Positions 1-8,788 are shown, counted from the first letter of the stretch. The stretch is DNA of 47,864 nt from an uncultured Collinsella sp. (GCA_900768265.1 CAAGCF010000028.1:1-47864), one strand, 5' to 3'. Numbers and translations are program-made. The notes: a model not told the origin generated them from the sequence alone.

Positions 1-74
1 GGCGTTTAGCTCAGGGGGAGAGCGCTTCCCTGACACGGAAGAGGTCAGAAGTTCAAATCTTCTAACGCCCACCA
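1..74 (+). tRNA. tRNA-Val (GAC), first base missing
   Basis: A cloverleaf can be folded: D arm GCTC/GAGC, anticodon stem CTTCC/GGAAG with loop CTGACAC (anticodon GAC, valine), T arm AGAAG/CTTCT with loop TTCAAAT, and an encoded CCA end. The 3' acceptor strand AACGCCC pairs properly only if one further G precedes base 1, so the gene is cut by one base at the window edge. Confidence 0.95.
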
Positions 75-82
75 AATGTTCG

Positions 83-119
83 CAGCTCAGAGGCTATGTC
101 CTCTGGGCTGTTTTGTTTT
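83..119 (+). terminator. Rho-independent terminator of tRNA-Val
   Basis: An 11-bp stem CAGCTCAGAGG / CCTCTGGGCTG (one G-T pair) with a 6-base loop is followed by TTTTGTTTTA. It lies 8 bases after the tRNA CCA end. Confidence 0.85.
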
Positions 120-476
120 ATGTCGCCAAATCCGCTGGCAACTCCAACCGTCATCGCAACGTAACATCAATTCACCTGACGAATGGCTGCCAAACAAATT
201 CAATACCCCAACATCAACAATAGCCAGGCACAAAACTGCGCCGCAAGCTGTTCCAGCCGCCCAAACAACCACCCTGCCCATGCACAAAACCGCGTCAGCG
301 ACCCAAGTGCCTATCCCGGCTAACTCCGCAGTCAATCGAAACCGCCCCAATAGCCACGAGGCCGAGACCAACGCGTCTCGAACCCATCCGAGCCGCAGCT
401 TCTCGGCAAAACGCCACAACGTCCACACCCTGCGGTATCCTTGAGCCACTTACACCTGCAGCACCAAGGAGCCGCC
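120..476. other. Intergenic region, no supported gene
   Basis: About 350 bases between the tRNA terminator and the DUF5710-type gene. A reverse-strand open frame (87-449) encodes a hydrophobic stretch, but it has a GTG start without a Shine-Dalgarno and runs into the tRNA terminator, so it is not annotated. No clear promoter, repeat or RNA was seen. Confidence 0.5.
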
Positions 477-1163
477 ATGCGCACCGAGCTTGATGTTCCC
501 TTTTCGCACAAAGAAGAAGCCAAGGCGCTGGGTGCCAAATGGGACCGGACCAAGAAGATCTGGTATGTACCCAGCGGCGTCAACCCCGAGCCCTTTGCCG
601 AGTGGCTGCCCGGTGTTGACCGGTCCGACCCCTCAGCGCCGTATATATATCTAGTACTGGGTAAGCGCGAGTGCTGGAAGTGTCACAAAGAGACCTCGGT
701 CGCGGCCTTCGGCATTCCCTATCGAACCGATAACGACGAGAGCATCGCCATCGCGCACGCGCTCAACGAAGCCGGGCACATTGCCATCGACACGGCCAAC
801 GCCAACGCACTCGCCATCGTGCCCGCTCTTGGCTGCGTGCCGGGCGAGATCCGCGACTACCTTCATAAGCGCTGTGGCTACAAGCCCGTAGGCGCGCGAG
901 CCTCCAAAACCCCGTCGCTCGGCAACACGTGCACCAGTTGCGACGCGCTGCAAGGCAGCCGCTATCTGTTCGAGGAGCCCTCGTCCCCGTTTGCCCTCAC
1001 TGCCATCAACAAGCTGCCAGCACTGGAGTTTGTGCGCGTCGAAGTTGCCGGCGTCTTTGGCGTCCCGGCCACGCGCACCGACTTTGACCAGGCGCTCTTT
1101 ACCTGGGCACGCGACCATCACGCCGAGTTCCACAGGCAGCTCGGTGAGGGGATTTATTTGTAG
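477..1163 (+). CDS. DUF5710 domain-containing protein
   Basis: A 228-residue protein whose first ~45 residues (MRTELDVPF...GAKWD...WYVP) match the DUF5710 pattern, a small module found in plasmid primase/TraC-like and other DNA-associated proteins. The rest contains two CxxC pairs (CWKC about residue 62, CTSC about residue 144), which may bind zinc. I do not recognise the C-terminal domain. The start at 477 was chosen because AAGGAG lies 5 bases upstream; an in-frame start 12 codons earlier lacks one. The gene sits alone between tRNA-Val and reverse-strand genes and may be accessory. The family call is by motif; the function is unknown. Confidence 0.75.
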   Translation: MRTELDVPFSHKEEAKALGAKWDRTKKIWYVPSGVNPEPFAEWLPGVDRSDPSAPYIYLVLGKRECWKCHKETSVAAFGIPYRTDNDESIAIAHALNEAGHIAIDTANANALAIVPALGCVPGEIRDYLHKRCGYKPVGARASKTPSLGNTCTSCDALQGSRYLFEEPSSPFALTAINKLPALEFVRVEVAGVFGVPATRTDFDQALFTWARDHHAEFHRQLGEGIYL

Positions 1164-1201
1164 GGACGGAGAGGCCTTCACAGTCAGCTCCTCCGCATCG
1201 C

Positions 1202-1486
1202 CTATCCCTCGTCGCCGGCGTCGTACACGATATCGAGGCCACAAACAGAGCATTTCTCCGGATACACCGGCATATGAACGCCTGTCCGTTTTCTCACTTC
1301 GTCGCTAAGCCTGTCGCGCGCATCGATGAACCGAATGTCGAGACACGGTATTTGCGAGCCGCAGCAAGGGCAGGCGACGACAAACGACCCGCAATCAACC
1401 TCTACGCTCGGAAACATATTGTTGTCGATAAGGGCACACGGCAGTTTTCCGTACTTCCCCATCGCAATATCGCCTCGCCAGCTCAT
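1202..1486 (-). CDS. Small cysteine-rich (zinc-ribbon-like) hypothetical protein
   Basis: A 94-residue protein beginning MSWRGDIAMGKYGK. It has a CPCC pair in the middle and a CSVC pair near the C-terminus, a spacing compatible with one zinc site. There is no signal peptide or membrane segment. The start at 1486 follows a strong GAGGGGAG about 5 bases upstream; a longer frame adds 24 residues without a ribosome site. I do not recognise a named family. The gene is downstream of the HNH nuclease on the same strand, 122 bases away, so co-transcription is possible. A rubredoxin-like or zinc-finger adaptor role is only a guess. Confidence 0.65.
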   Translation of the reverse strand: MSWRGDIAMGKYGKLPCALIDNNMFPSVEVDCGSFVVACPCCGSQIPCLDIRFIDARDRLSDEVRKRTGVHMPVYPEKCSVCGLDIVYDAGDEG

Positions 1487-1608
1487 ACACGCTCCCCTCT
1501 CGCTATACAAATCAGAAAGAGCATGCACCGGCGGGCGTGCGCGAGATTGCATCGCCACGCGATCCGATCAAACAACACGATCGTCAAAGAATGCCAAAGT
1601 CAAATACG

Positions 1609-2691
1609 CTAATACGGCAGAAGTCCCGCCTTTTCACGCTTCTTTTCCGAGCGATCGAACTCAATGCGATGGGCCTCAAGAAACACCGTATTGGGTCGCC
1701 ACTGACGCTCATTCGGCTGCCTTAGCGTCGCGCCCGCAAAGGAAGCGTAGTCGGTCTTATCCAGCAGGTACGATCCGCACAGCCGATATTCGCCGCAAAC
1801 AGGCTCAAACGAAATCAGGTGAGCATCAAATAGGGAATGAAGGTCGCGCCGAAGCAGAATGCCGTTGCTGGCAACCTGCGATCTGGGTCCCGAGTAATTC
1901 TCGATATGTGCAGCCTCCAGAGCTTCGCTGACGCCGCAGTCCGACACCGCGCAACGGCCGTCATAGGCGGCAACGAGCTGCTTGCGGAACCATTGCTGCC
2001 CCAATCGCTCGCGCCTTAACGCATAGCGGACCTTTTCGTCGTCGGTCGCACCCTGTCCGGCAAACTCAATATCGACGGGCATGTGCTTCAGATAACTCAT
2101 ATCGGACGCAAAACGAGGGTCCGGTCCGCCTTTATGAACAGGACCGTGCAGAACAAACCATCCGTTTTCGGGCTCGAACCGCTCAACAAACGCAAGGCCG
2201 AGCACCTTATAGCCCACCTCGGTTGCAAATATGACTCCGACTGGAACGCCACATTCCATGCAGTTGAGCATTTTACGGTTGTAATTCTGGTCTCGAAAAC
2301 CAACGGTACCCGGCGCTTGAACCGAGTACTTAATGACCCACGTACCATCGTCCAAATAGAGCGGAGGCACATCGGTGTAGAAGCTCTTTTTAGAGTTATG
2401 GACCGAAAGCGCAAAGATCTTATTGGGATCTTGCTTCACCCGATCCTGGCCCGGCCAGAAGATCCCTGAATCCCGCGTTACGGGAAAGAAGTCCGAGCCA
2501 ATTCTCAAACGATACTGATACTGAGGGCTATCTTCCTTGGTGCGGTGCGGAAGGCTGGTCCAAACGCCGCCGCGCAGCTCCTCACCCAGAAACCACTCCC
2601 ATGCCTCAACGTATTCGGAGGGCACGAGACTGCAGGCACGGTCATAGCTTGGTCCATCCATCAACGGAACAGCAAGGTCAATGTCGTTCAT
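1609..2691 (-). CDS. HNH endonuclease (putative restriction-type)
   Basis: A 360-residue protein with a C-terminal HNH_2-type nuclease module at about residues 240-300: a cysteine pair (CAVSDC), then EAAHIENYSG containing the first catalytic histidine, then NGILLRRDLHSLFD, which carries the Asn and last His. The N-terminal ~200 residues are of unknown fold and probably recognise DNA, as in putative modification-dependent restriction nucleases. The ATG at 2691 is preferred over the GTG three codons earlier. No methyltransferase is adjacent, which fits a type IV-like or stand-alone nuclease. Family assignment is from motifs; the target is unknown. Confidence 0.8.
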   Translation of the reverse strand: MNDIDLAVPLMDGPSYDRACSLVPSEYVEAWEWFLGEELRGGVWTSLPHRTKEDSPQYQYRLRIGSDFFPVTRDSGIFWPGQDRVKQDPNKIFALSVHNSKKSFYTDVPPLYLDDGTWVIKYSVQAPGTVGFRDQNYNRKMLNCMECGVPVGVIFATEVGYKVLGLAFVERFEPENGWFVLHGPVHKGGPDPRFASDMSYLKHMPVDIEFAGQGATDDEKVRYALRRERLGQQWFRKQLVAAYDGRCAVSDCGVSEALEAAHIENYSGPRSQVASNGILLRRDLHSLFDAHLISFEPVCGEYRLCGSYLLDKTDYASFAGATLRQPNERQWRPNTVFLEAHRIEFDRSEKKREKAGLLPY

Positions 2692-2817
2692 CGCCAGCAC
2701 CTACAACCATACGAACGCGAGTCATGCCCCTCAATAATATGGCCGAGAGTCAATTATTACGAGATCTCATTCCGCGATCGGCACATCGTTGATGCTCTCG
2801 GTTTGCCGCTGGCGCGC

Positions 2818-2849
2818 TTGTACCCCGCTACCCCACTCCCCTGTATACT
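2818..2849 (+). promoter_or_regulatory. Candidate promoter of the 2907-3398 gene
   Basis: TATACT at 2844-2849 is a good -10 box. TTGTAC at 2818-2823 could be a -35 box, but the spacer is 20 bases, longer than usual. The predicted transcript starts about 50 bases before the gene. Confidence 0.45.
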
Positions 2850-2906
2850 GATGTAGCACGTGTTTCGTCCGGGCTTGTTGGGCCGGATTGTTCATGGGAG
2901 GGTCTT

Positions 2907-3398
2907 ATGGCTGCTTCGAATCCGCCTAAGGGGAGCGTTTCTTCTTCGTCCATCAAGCCGGTTACGCGCAAGGCCGTGCGTTGCCAGCGCGAGGTCGCTT
3001 GGCTTGTCACGCAGGCGGCTGGCAGGCTCGTGGCGACCACTCAGGACGTCAATGCGCCTACGCCGAGCTTTGTGTTAGCGGCGGCACTGGATTTTGTGCG
3101 CCAATTGGAGCTTGCCGCACAGGATGCCAGCGGCCACCTCGACTACCAGAATGTTATGGCGCCCGACCTGCAAACGTTCTGCCACATGGCCAAGTTGCCA
3201 GTCGCACCCAATGCGCTTTCGGACGCAGGCTACATGTTTACGCTTTCGGGCGCGGACCTTATCCGCGACATCTACGCATACTGCAGCGAGCTCGCCGAGC
3301 GCCACGTCTTTGACGCGGCAGAAATCAAACCGGGATATGTCATCAAGCTGGTTCTCAGGCTGTTCTTGATGGACGGGTTCGGGGCCATGCCGGCGTAA
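2907..3398 (+). CDS. Hypothetical protein
   Basis: A 163-residue protein starting MAASNPPKGS after GGGAGG at an 8-base distance. The Ser/Lys-rich first 20 residues look disordered. The remainder is predicted to be mainly helical and soluble, with phrases such as FVLAAALDFVRQLELAAQ and GADLIRDIYAYCSELAERH. No membrane span, cysteine cluster or known catalytic motif was seen. It is transcribed divergently from the HNH gene and convergently with the AlbA_2 gene. Codon use resembles neighbouring genes, so it is likely real, but I do not recognise a family. Confidence 0.7.
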   Translation: MAASNPPKGSVSSSSIKPVTRKAVRCQREVAWLVTQAAGRLVATTQDVNAPTPSFVLAAALDFVRQLELAAQDASGHLDYQNVMAPDLQTFCHMAKLPVAPNALSDAGYMFTLSGADLIRDIYAYCSELAERHVFDAAEIKPGYVIKLVLRLFLMDGFGAMPA

Positions 3399-3498
3399 GC
3401 CGAGTCTTTAGCATCACCGTCGACTGGGCAACAACCGCTTTACCTTAGTGGGCGCCAATCGAGGGTCGATTATTGGGTCGCCTCGTCCACTAACGCAT

Positions 3499-4965
3499 TT
3501 ATTCCACGCGCTCTGACAGTCGATATTTGCGGTTGCGGCTTGTCGACGGCGCCGTCGGCTCAAGCTCACCCTGCTTAATGAGCGCATTGACGCGTGCCCT
3601 AACCTGGGAAACCGTGAGTCCCGTGCGCTCCGCCAGTTCGCGCGTCCCCAATTCGCCATAGCGCTTGAGTGCCGTCATAATCAAGTCCCCGCCATGATCG
3701 ACCGGCTCGATCTTTGAACGGTAAAGTACGACCTTGAACCGATCGAACCCCGGGCAGAACAGGGGCTCGGCCAGACCATGCGCGCGCATGGCATCGATCA
3801 TCATCGGGATGCCCGAGCCATTGCCCTCAGCCGGCGAACCTGCGCCATCCGGCAGCGGGACAATCGACATGAGCTTCACGAGCGTCGCGTTACGGCATCG
3901 GGAGCTGCCGTCAAACAAGTTCTTGCGAGACTTTCCCCCGTAAAGGCCGCCAGGATTCGTCACCTCGACACGATCGTCAAAGACGTCGACGGCGATCGAT
4001 TGTCCACAGAACCGATCCCCGTATTCTCGATGGATTACGGCGTTGGCGATTGCCTCGCGCAGAACCTCCTCGGGAATCTCCAGCGAGTCGACACGCGAGA
4101 CGCCTTGGACGGTCGAGGTTCGCCGCAAATTCTTGGCGACGGCCGCGACAGCATCCGAGATCATCTCGCCCAACGTTCCCTCACAGATTGTGCGGTCCAT
4201 AAACCTTAGTGGCCCCGCAGCTCCCTTTTGAGTTCCCACGTGGACAGCCACATCAATGAAGAGCTTGGGATAGAACTGCTGAGGGTAAACGCCCGCGGCA
4301 AGGAGGCCGGCCTTGGTAACATTGCCCTGGAAGTCGAGGAGATTCAGGCGCTCCATCTTTGTCTTCTTGTGCGTCGCACCACGCATCGCTCGAGGCGTCA
4401 ACGAATAGGCGCGTTCTATCGTGCGGTCGACCAGCGACTCGTCGAGATCGCCCACACTCGTGCCGGGCACCGCATCGCGATCGCTAGGACTCGTCCGTTC
4501 GTATGACGACAGTGCCAAAACCTCGGTCGACGAAAGCGGGACATCTTTGTCATCGATGCGTTTGTAGCTGCCACCTTGAGCGCCCCGCTCTATGACATAG
4601 CAAGGCTTGCTCGACGGGTCGAGCTCCTCAATCGCGATGACCAGAACCACGGTGCCCTGGAGCTCCACGCGCTCAATGGTGTATTTGGGCGGATTGGCCA
4701 GCTTTCCGCGACCGCCGGCATCGCCCATGCCCGCCACGAATTGGTTGAGCACTTTCTCGGTCTCAAAGTTTGCAACTGGGACAAAACCCGCGCGCTCGCT
4801 CACTCCGAGTACGATGATGCCGCCGGCGGTGTTTGCGAAAGCGCTGACCGTTTCCCATACGTCGCGGGAAAGCGTCGTGGCGCTCTCCTTGACCTCAACG
4901 TTAAGATCGTCCGAGCCCATGCGCCTTAAAGACTCGAGCAGACCGGTCAGTTCGTTTTCGTTCAT
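3499..4965 (-). CDS. AlbA_2 (Schlafen-type) ATP-binding transcriptional regulator
   Basis: A 488-residue protein. Residues ~15-130 form an AlbA_2/Schlafen N-terminal domain (VEVKESATTL ... FANTAGGIIVLGV). Residues ~290-380 contain a GHKL-like ATPase region (REAIANAVIHREYG, VTNPGGLYGG). Residues ~430-485 look like a winged helix (ELAERTGLTVSQVRARVNAL). This architecture is common in putative regulators of the divergent AAA-4 family. ATG 4965 has AAAGGA 8 bases upstream; the GTG at 4971 is too close to it. The DNA just upstream holds two copies of an ATCTCTC array, suggesting autoregulation. Its regulated process is unknown; a defence or stress role is possible. Confidence 0.85.
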   Translation of the reverse strand: MNENELTGLLESLRRMGSDDLNVEVKESATTLSRDVWETVSAFANTAGGIIVLGVSERAGFVPVANFETEKVLNQFVAGMGDAGGRGKLANPPKYTIERVELQGTVVLVIAIEELDPSSKPCYVIERGAQGGSYKRIDDKDVPLSSTEVLALSSYERTSPSDRDAVPGTSVGDLDESLVDRTIERAYSLTPRAMRGATHKKTKMERLNLLDFQGNVTKAGLLAAGVYPQQFYPKLFIDVAVHVGTQKGAAGPLRFMDRTICEGTLGEMISDAVAAVAKNLRRTSTVQGVSRVDSLEIPEEVLREAIANAVIHREYGDRFCGQSIAVDVFDDRVEVTNPGGLYGGKSRKNLFDGSSRCRNATLVKLMSIVPLPDGAGSPAEGNGSGIPMMIDAMRAHGLAEPLFCPGFDRFKVVLYRSKIEPVDHGGDLIMTALKRYGELGTRELAERTGLTVSQVRARVNALIKQGELEPTAPSTSRNRKYRLSERVE

Positions 4966-5027
4966 CTGCACGTCCTTTCGCTCGGTTCTGCGAAGAATGC
5001 CGCGAATAGATTTCCTTCGTCTCTCAG

Positions 5028-5089
5028 TTATCTCTCGTAATTATCTCTCATCTTTCTGTTATCTCTCGTATTAGTGATGAATGAGAGAT
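5028..5089. promoter_or_regulatory. Operator-like array, copy A
   Basis: Three direct TTATCTCTCR units start at 5028, 5041 and 5059 (spacing 13 and 18) and an inverted TGAGAGAT lies at 5082-5089. The array begins 63 bases upstream of the AlbA_2 gene and is a likely binding site for a helix-turn-helix regulator, possibly that gene's own product. Confidence 0.65.
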
Positions 5090-5192
5090 GACAGATAAGA
5101 TGTCTGTCATCTGTTTCATTTAAACATGTTTTCGCTGGTAAAACAATCTATATTGAGACAATACCATGGTTGCCTGTCTCTTTGCAGCATTG

Positions 5193-5261
5193 TTATCTCT
5201 CATATTTATCTCTCATCTTTCTATTATCTCTCGTATTAGAGACGAATGAGATATGAGAGAT
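5193..5261. promoter_or_regulatory. Operator-like array, copy B
   Basis: A near-duplicate of copy A 165 bases away: TTATCTCTCR units at 5193, 5206 and 5224 (the same 13 and 18 spacing) plus inverted TGAGAGAT at 5254-5261. The AT-rich DNA between the copies (5090-5192) is the likely promoter zone. Confidence 0.65.
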
Positions 5262-5276
5262 GTGCGGGCGGCGGAT

Positions 5277-5419
5277 GAGCGTGGATTTTGGACGGTTGGA
5301 AAATGAGCGTGGATATTTGGACGGTTTTTGGGCGTTTGGCAGCCGATTTCGTCCGAAAATCCACGCTCATTCGGCAGACGTCCGAATTTCCACGCTCGTG
5401 TGTCCGGAAATCCACGCTC
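5277..5419. repeat. GAGCGTGGA/TCCACGCTC array, locus 1
   Basis: Two GAGCGTGGA units on this strand (5277, 5305) are followed by three inverted TCCACGCTC units (starts 5360, 5389, 5411; spacing 29 and 22). Most units follow a GTCCGAAAA- or GTCCGGAAA-type lead. Related arrays occur at 12067-12232 and 13518-13610. Confidence 0.8.
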
Positions 5420-5509
5420 GTGCGGCGGACCCGCGGCGAACGAGCGGGGCCTTTGTCCAATCCGCTGGCATCGTCTTCAGTTCGCCGCAGAGCCGCGGCC
5501 CCATATGGG

Positions 5510-5515
5510 TATACT
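5510..5515 (+). promoter_or_regulatory. Candidate -10 box of the M16C peptidase gene
   Basis: TATACT lies 53 bases before the ATG. No convincing -35 box at 17 +/- 1 bases was found. Confidence 0.4.
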
Positions 5516-5567
5516 CTCGAGGATTCGACTCGATTCGCCCCCGCTGGGGCGTCAAAGGAGACTGCAT

Positions 5568-8500
5568 ATGCCCACCACCTCAACCGACCCGCGCGCCGCT
5601 GCCGCCGCGCTGCTGGTACCCGGCACCACCTGCCACGGCTTTGCCGTCGAGCGCTGCGAGACCGTGCCCGAGCTCGACTCGGACGCCTACGTGCTGCGCC
5701 ACACCGCCTCGGGCGCTCGCCTGCTGTACCTGGCATGCAACGACGAGAACAAGGCCTTTGCCATTGGCTTTAAGACGCCGCCGGCCGATTCCACCGGCGT
5801 GTTCCATATTCTTGAGCACTCGGTGCTGTGCGGATCGGCCAAGTTCCCCGTCAAGGAACCGTTCGTGGACCTAATCAAGAGCTCCATGCAGACGTTCCTC
5901 AACGCCATGACCTACCCCGACAAGACCATCTACCCCGTTGCCACCACCAACGAGCAGGATCTGTACAACCTGATGGACGTGTACCTGGACGCGGTGTTCA
6001 ACCCGGCCATCTATACCAAGCCCACCATTTTTGAGCAGGAGGGCTGGCACTACGAGCTGGACCTGCCGGAGGGCGTCGAGGGCGAGTGCGACGGCAACCC
6101 CGCCAGCCTGCGTGAGGGCACGCTGCGTTATAACGGCGTGGTGTTCAACGAGATGAAGGGTGCGCTGTCCGACCCCATGAGCGTGCTGGACGACGCCGTC
6201 AACGCCGCACTCTATCCCGACACCGCCTATGCGCACGAGAGCGGCGGTGACCCACGCGCGATCCCCGCGCTCACCTACGAGCAGTTCCTGGATACGCACG
6301 CGCGCCACTACAACCCCTCCAACTCCTACATCACGCTCTATGGCGACCTGGACGTGGACCGCGCGCTGGCCTTTTTGGACGAGCGCTATCTGTCGCAGTC
6401 GAGTGCCGCGAGCCGCCGCATGGACGCCGCCGTTGCCGCCGGCGAGGATCCGTCCGCACTGGCGCCCAATCCGCTAGACGTGCAGGCGCCCGTGACCTGC
6501 GAGTACAAGCGCGTCGAGATGGCCACCACGCCCGAGAACGCCCTGGTGGGCCTGGGCCTTGTGCTGGGCAGCGCGCTCGACCGCAAGCGCACGATCGCGG
6601 CGGACATTCTGTTCGAGGCACTGCTGGGCTCCAACGAAGCGCCGGTTAAGAAGGCCATTCTGGCCGCCGGCCTGGGCGGCAACGTGGTGAGCTACACCGC
6701 GGCCGAGAGCCTGCAGCCCTACGAGCTCATCATGCTGCAAAACGCGCAGCCCGGCGTGGCGCGCGAGCTGCGCCGCGTGTTCCAGGACGCCTGCCGCGAC
6801 CTGTGCGAGCATGGCGTTCCGCGCGAGCGCCTGGAAGCCATCATCAGCAGCAACGAATACGACCTGCGCCAGCGCGACTACGGTATCGCCGACGGCGTGG
6901 CCATTGCGTGCGACGCGCTGAGCACGTGGCTCTACGATGACGACGCCGCGACGCTGGCGCTCAAGTATGGCCCGGTGTACGAGGAGCTGCGCGGCGAGCT
7001 GGACGGCAGCTACTTTGAGGACCTACTGCGCGAGCTGGTGCTACAGAACGACCATATGGCTCTGGTCGAGCTGGTGCCGGTGGACGCCGCCGAGGGCGCA
7101 GAGGGTGCCGAGGCCGCCGAGCTGGCAGCCAAGCGCGATGCCATGACCGATGCCGAGCTGGCCGACGTGGTCGAGCGCACGGCCGCGCTGCGTGCCGCGC
7201 AGGAGGCCGAGGACACGCCCGAGGCCAAGGCCACGCTGCCGCGCCTGCGCGTGTCCGACATTGGCGAGGCGCGCCCCGAGCCGCCGCTCGTTGTGGACAC
7301 GACCGCGCCCATCCCCTGTCTGCGCCACGGCATTCCCACCAACCGTCTGGCCTACGCCATGCAGTACTTCGACCTGAGCTGCGTCGCATTTGAGGACCTG
7401 CCCTATGTAACGCTGCTCTGCCGCCTGCTCAAGCAGCTGCCCACGCGCGAGCATTCGGCCGAGGAACTCGACAACCTGCTCGCCGGCAAGCTGGGCTTTT
7501 TGAGCTTTACGACCGAGGTCCTGACGCAGCCCGACGTGGACGGCGTGCGCCCCTACCTGCTGGTGAGCGCCGGCGCCCTGTCCGAGAAGATCGATGCGCT
7601 GGCGAGCCTGCCGCGCGAGGTGTGGTCGAGCACACTGCTGGCGGACGCCGACGCCGACCGCGTGCGCGACGTGCTCACGCAGATTCGCATCGGGCTTGAG
7701 CAGGGCTTTATCAACAACGGCCACTCGGCGGCGCTCGGTCGCGCGATGAGCTACAGCTCGCCTTCGGCCGTGGTGCGCGAGCAGCTTTCGGGCGTGGACT
7801 TCTACCTGTTCCTGCACGATCTGCTCGAGCACTTTGACGAGCGTCTGGACGACCTGCGCGTCAAGCTTACCGAGCTGGCGGAGCGTATCTTTATGGCCGA
7901 TGGCTGCATGGCGAGCTTTACCGGCAGCGACGAAGACTTTGACACGTACTGGGATGCCGCGGGCAACCTGGGACTGGGCGCTGGCGACGGCGCCGATGCC
8001 GGCCGCGACGCGCTCGTGGTGCCGACGCCGCGCGACCGTCACGAGGCCTTTGTCATCCCCAGCGACATTTGCTTTGCGGCAAGCGCGTGCGACCCGCGCC
8101 GTCTGGGCATTGACGTGACGGGAGCCTGGGCCGTGGCTGCCAACGCGCTCTCCTACGACTACCTGTGGAACGAGATCCGCGTGAAGGGCGGTGCGTACGG
8201 CTGCGGATTCCGCGCTGCCGGCGAGCGCCAGACGGCTTTCTACACCTATCGCGACCCGGCAATCGACCCCTCGATTGAGCGTGTGGAACGCGCAGGTGCA
8301 TGGCTCAGCAGCTTTGAGCCCGACGAGGCCGCCTTTGAGGGCTTTATCGTAAGCTGCGTGAGCGGCATGGACGCACCGGTAAAGCCGTACGCGCTCACCA
8401 AGCGCCGCAACACGACCTACCTGGCTGGGCTCGATCCGCACGCGCGCGAGGAGCGTCGCGCCCAGATGCTCGCCGCCACGCCCGGTGAGCTGCGCTCGCT

Positions 8501-8612
8501 CGGCGCCGACGTGACGCGCATCGCAGCCGAGTCGCCCACCTGCGTCTTTGGCGGCCGCGAAGTCATCGCCAAGAGCAACGCCGGCTTCAACGTAGTCGAC
8601 CTGCTGGGCTAA
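5568..8612 (+). CDS. Insulinase-family (M16C, PreP-like) zinc metalloprotease
   Basis: A 1014-residue protein, the usual size for presequence-protease-type M16C peptidases, which degrade oligopeptides inside a clam-shaped chamber. Residues 80-84 are HILEH, the inverted zinc motif HxxEH, and VVFNEMKGALS downstream supplies the distal glutamate. A charged linker of Glu/Ala-rich sequence (about 505-560) joins the two halves. RVKGGAYGCGF near the C-terminus matches the conserved substrate-binding Arg/Tyr segment. The start was set at 5568 because AAGGAG lies 7 bases upstream; the open frame continues back into the repeat array. There is no signal peptide, so it is probably cytosolic. A rho-independent terminator follows at once, suggesting a single-gene transcript. 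Confidence 0.95.
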   Translation: MPTTSTDPRAAAAALLVPGTTCHGFAVERCETVPELDSDAYVLRHTASGARLLYLACNDENKAFAIGFKTPPADSTGVFHILEHSVLCGSAKFPVKEPFVDLIKSSMQTFLNAMTYPDKTIYPVATTNEQDLYNLMDVYLDAVFNPAIYTKPTIFEQEGWHYELDLPEGVEGECDGNPASLREGTLRYNGVVFNEMKGALSDPMSVLDDAVNAALYPDTAYAHESGGDPRAIPALTYEQFLDTHARHYNPSNSYITLYGDLDVDRALAFLDERYLSQSSAASRRMDAAVAAGEDPSALAPNPLDVQAPVTCEYKRVEMATTPENALVGLGLVLGSALDRKRTIAADILFEALLGSNEAPVKKAILAAGLGGNVVSYTAAESLQPYELIMLQNAQPGVARELRRVFQDACRDLCEHGVPRERLEAIISSNEYDLRQRDYGIADGVAIACDALSTWLYDDDAATLALKYGPVYEELRGELDGSYFEDLLRELVLQNDHMALVELVPVDAAEGAEGAEAAELAAKRDAMTDAELADVVERTAALRAAQEAEDTPEAKATLPRLRVSDIGEARPEPPLVVDTTAPIPCLRHGIPTNRLAYAMQYFDLSCVAFEDLPYVTLLCRLLKQLPTREHSAEELDNLLAGKLGFLSFTTEVLTQPDVDGVRPYLLVSAGALSEKIDALASLPREVWSSTLLADADADRVRDVLTQIRIGLEQGFINNGHSAALGRAMSYSSPSAVVREQLSGVDFYLFLHDLLEHFDERLDDLRVKLTELAERIFMADGCMASFTGSDEDFDTYWDAAGNLGLGAGDGADAGRDALVVPTPRDRHEAFVIPSDICFAASACDPRRLGIDVTGAWAVAANALSYDYLWNEIRVKGGAYGCGFRAAGERQTAFYTYRDPAIDPSIERVERAGAWLSSFEPDEAAFEGFIVSCVSGMDAPVKPYALTKRRNTTYLAGLDPHAREERRAQMLAATPGELRSLGADVTRIAAESPTCVFGGREVIAKSNAGFNVVDLLG

Positions 8613-8617
8613 CGCAC

Positions 8618-8658
8618 AAAGGTAGATTTTTAGGACATGCCTAAAAATCTACCTTTTT
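8618..8658 (+). terminator. Rho-independent terminator of the M16C gene
   Basis: The stem AAGGTAGATTTTTAGG / CCTAAAAATCTACCTT with loop ACATG is followed by TTTT. The 31-base core 8622-8652 recurs inverted at 14684-14714 with 27 of 31 bases matching. Confidence 0.9.
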
Positions 8659-8694
8659 TCTGGGGCTTGGACGGGGCGGCGCAGCCCACTGCGA

Positions 8695-8763
8695 CGGTTT
8701 GTCTCAATCTGTAACATCTAGGCCCATTTATGCCGAGTTACTGTTACAGATCGAGACAAACCG
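8695..8763. repeat. Long intergenic hairpin
   Basis: The 22-base arms 8695-8716 and 8742-8763 (CGGTTTGTCT... and ...AGACAAACCG) match with one mismatch around a 25-base loop. It lies between the convergent M16C and hicB genes. It has no T-tract, so it is more likely a repeat or RNA structure than a terminator. Confidence 0.8.
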
Positions 8764-8788
8764 CAGCAGACACCTGCCCTTCAGCAAA

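Noticed and set aside
1..74. Attachment-site duplication of the tRNA-Val 3' end
   Set aside because: I looked for the last ~20 bases of the tRNA further along the window and saw no copy.
87..449. Reverse-strand 120-codon frame with a hydrophobic stretch
   Set aside because: GTG start without a ribosome site, its end runs into the tRNA-Val terminator, and no family features were seen; possible but not supported.
1609..2691. HNH protein as an intron or homing endonuclease
   Set aside because: No split host gene or intron structure around it; the N-terminal domain resembles stand-alone restriction-type nucleases.
5328..5567. 80-codon N-terminal extension of the M16C protease
   Set aside because: It is made of the repeat array and promoter DNA; a strong ribosome site supports the start at 5568.
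7041..8441. Long reverse frame opposite the M16C protease
   Set aside because: Antisense shadow of a strongly supported gene; no ribosome site or motif.
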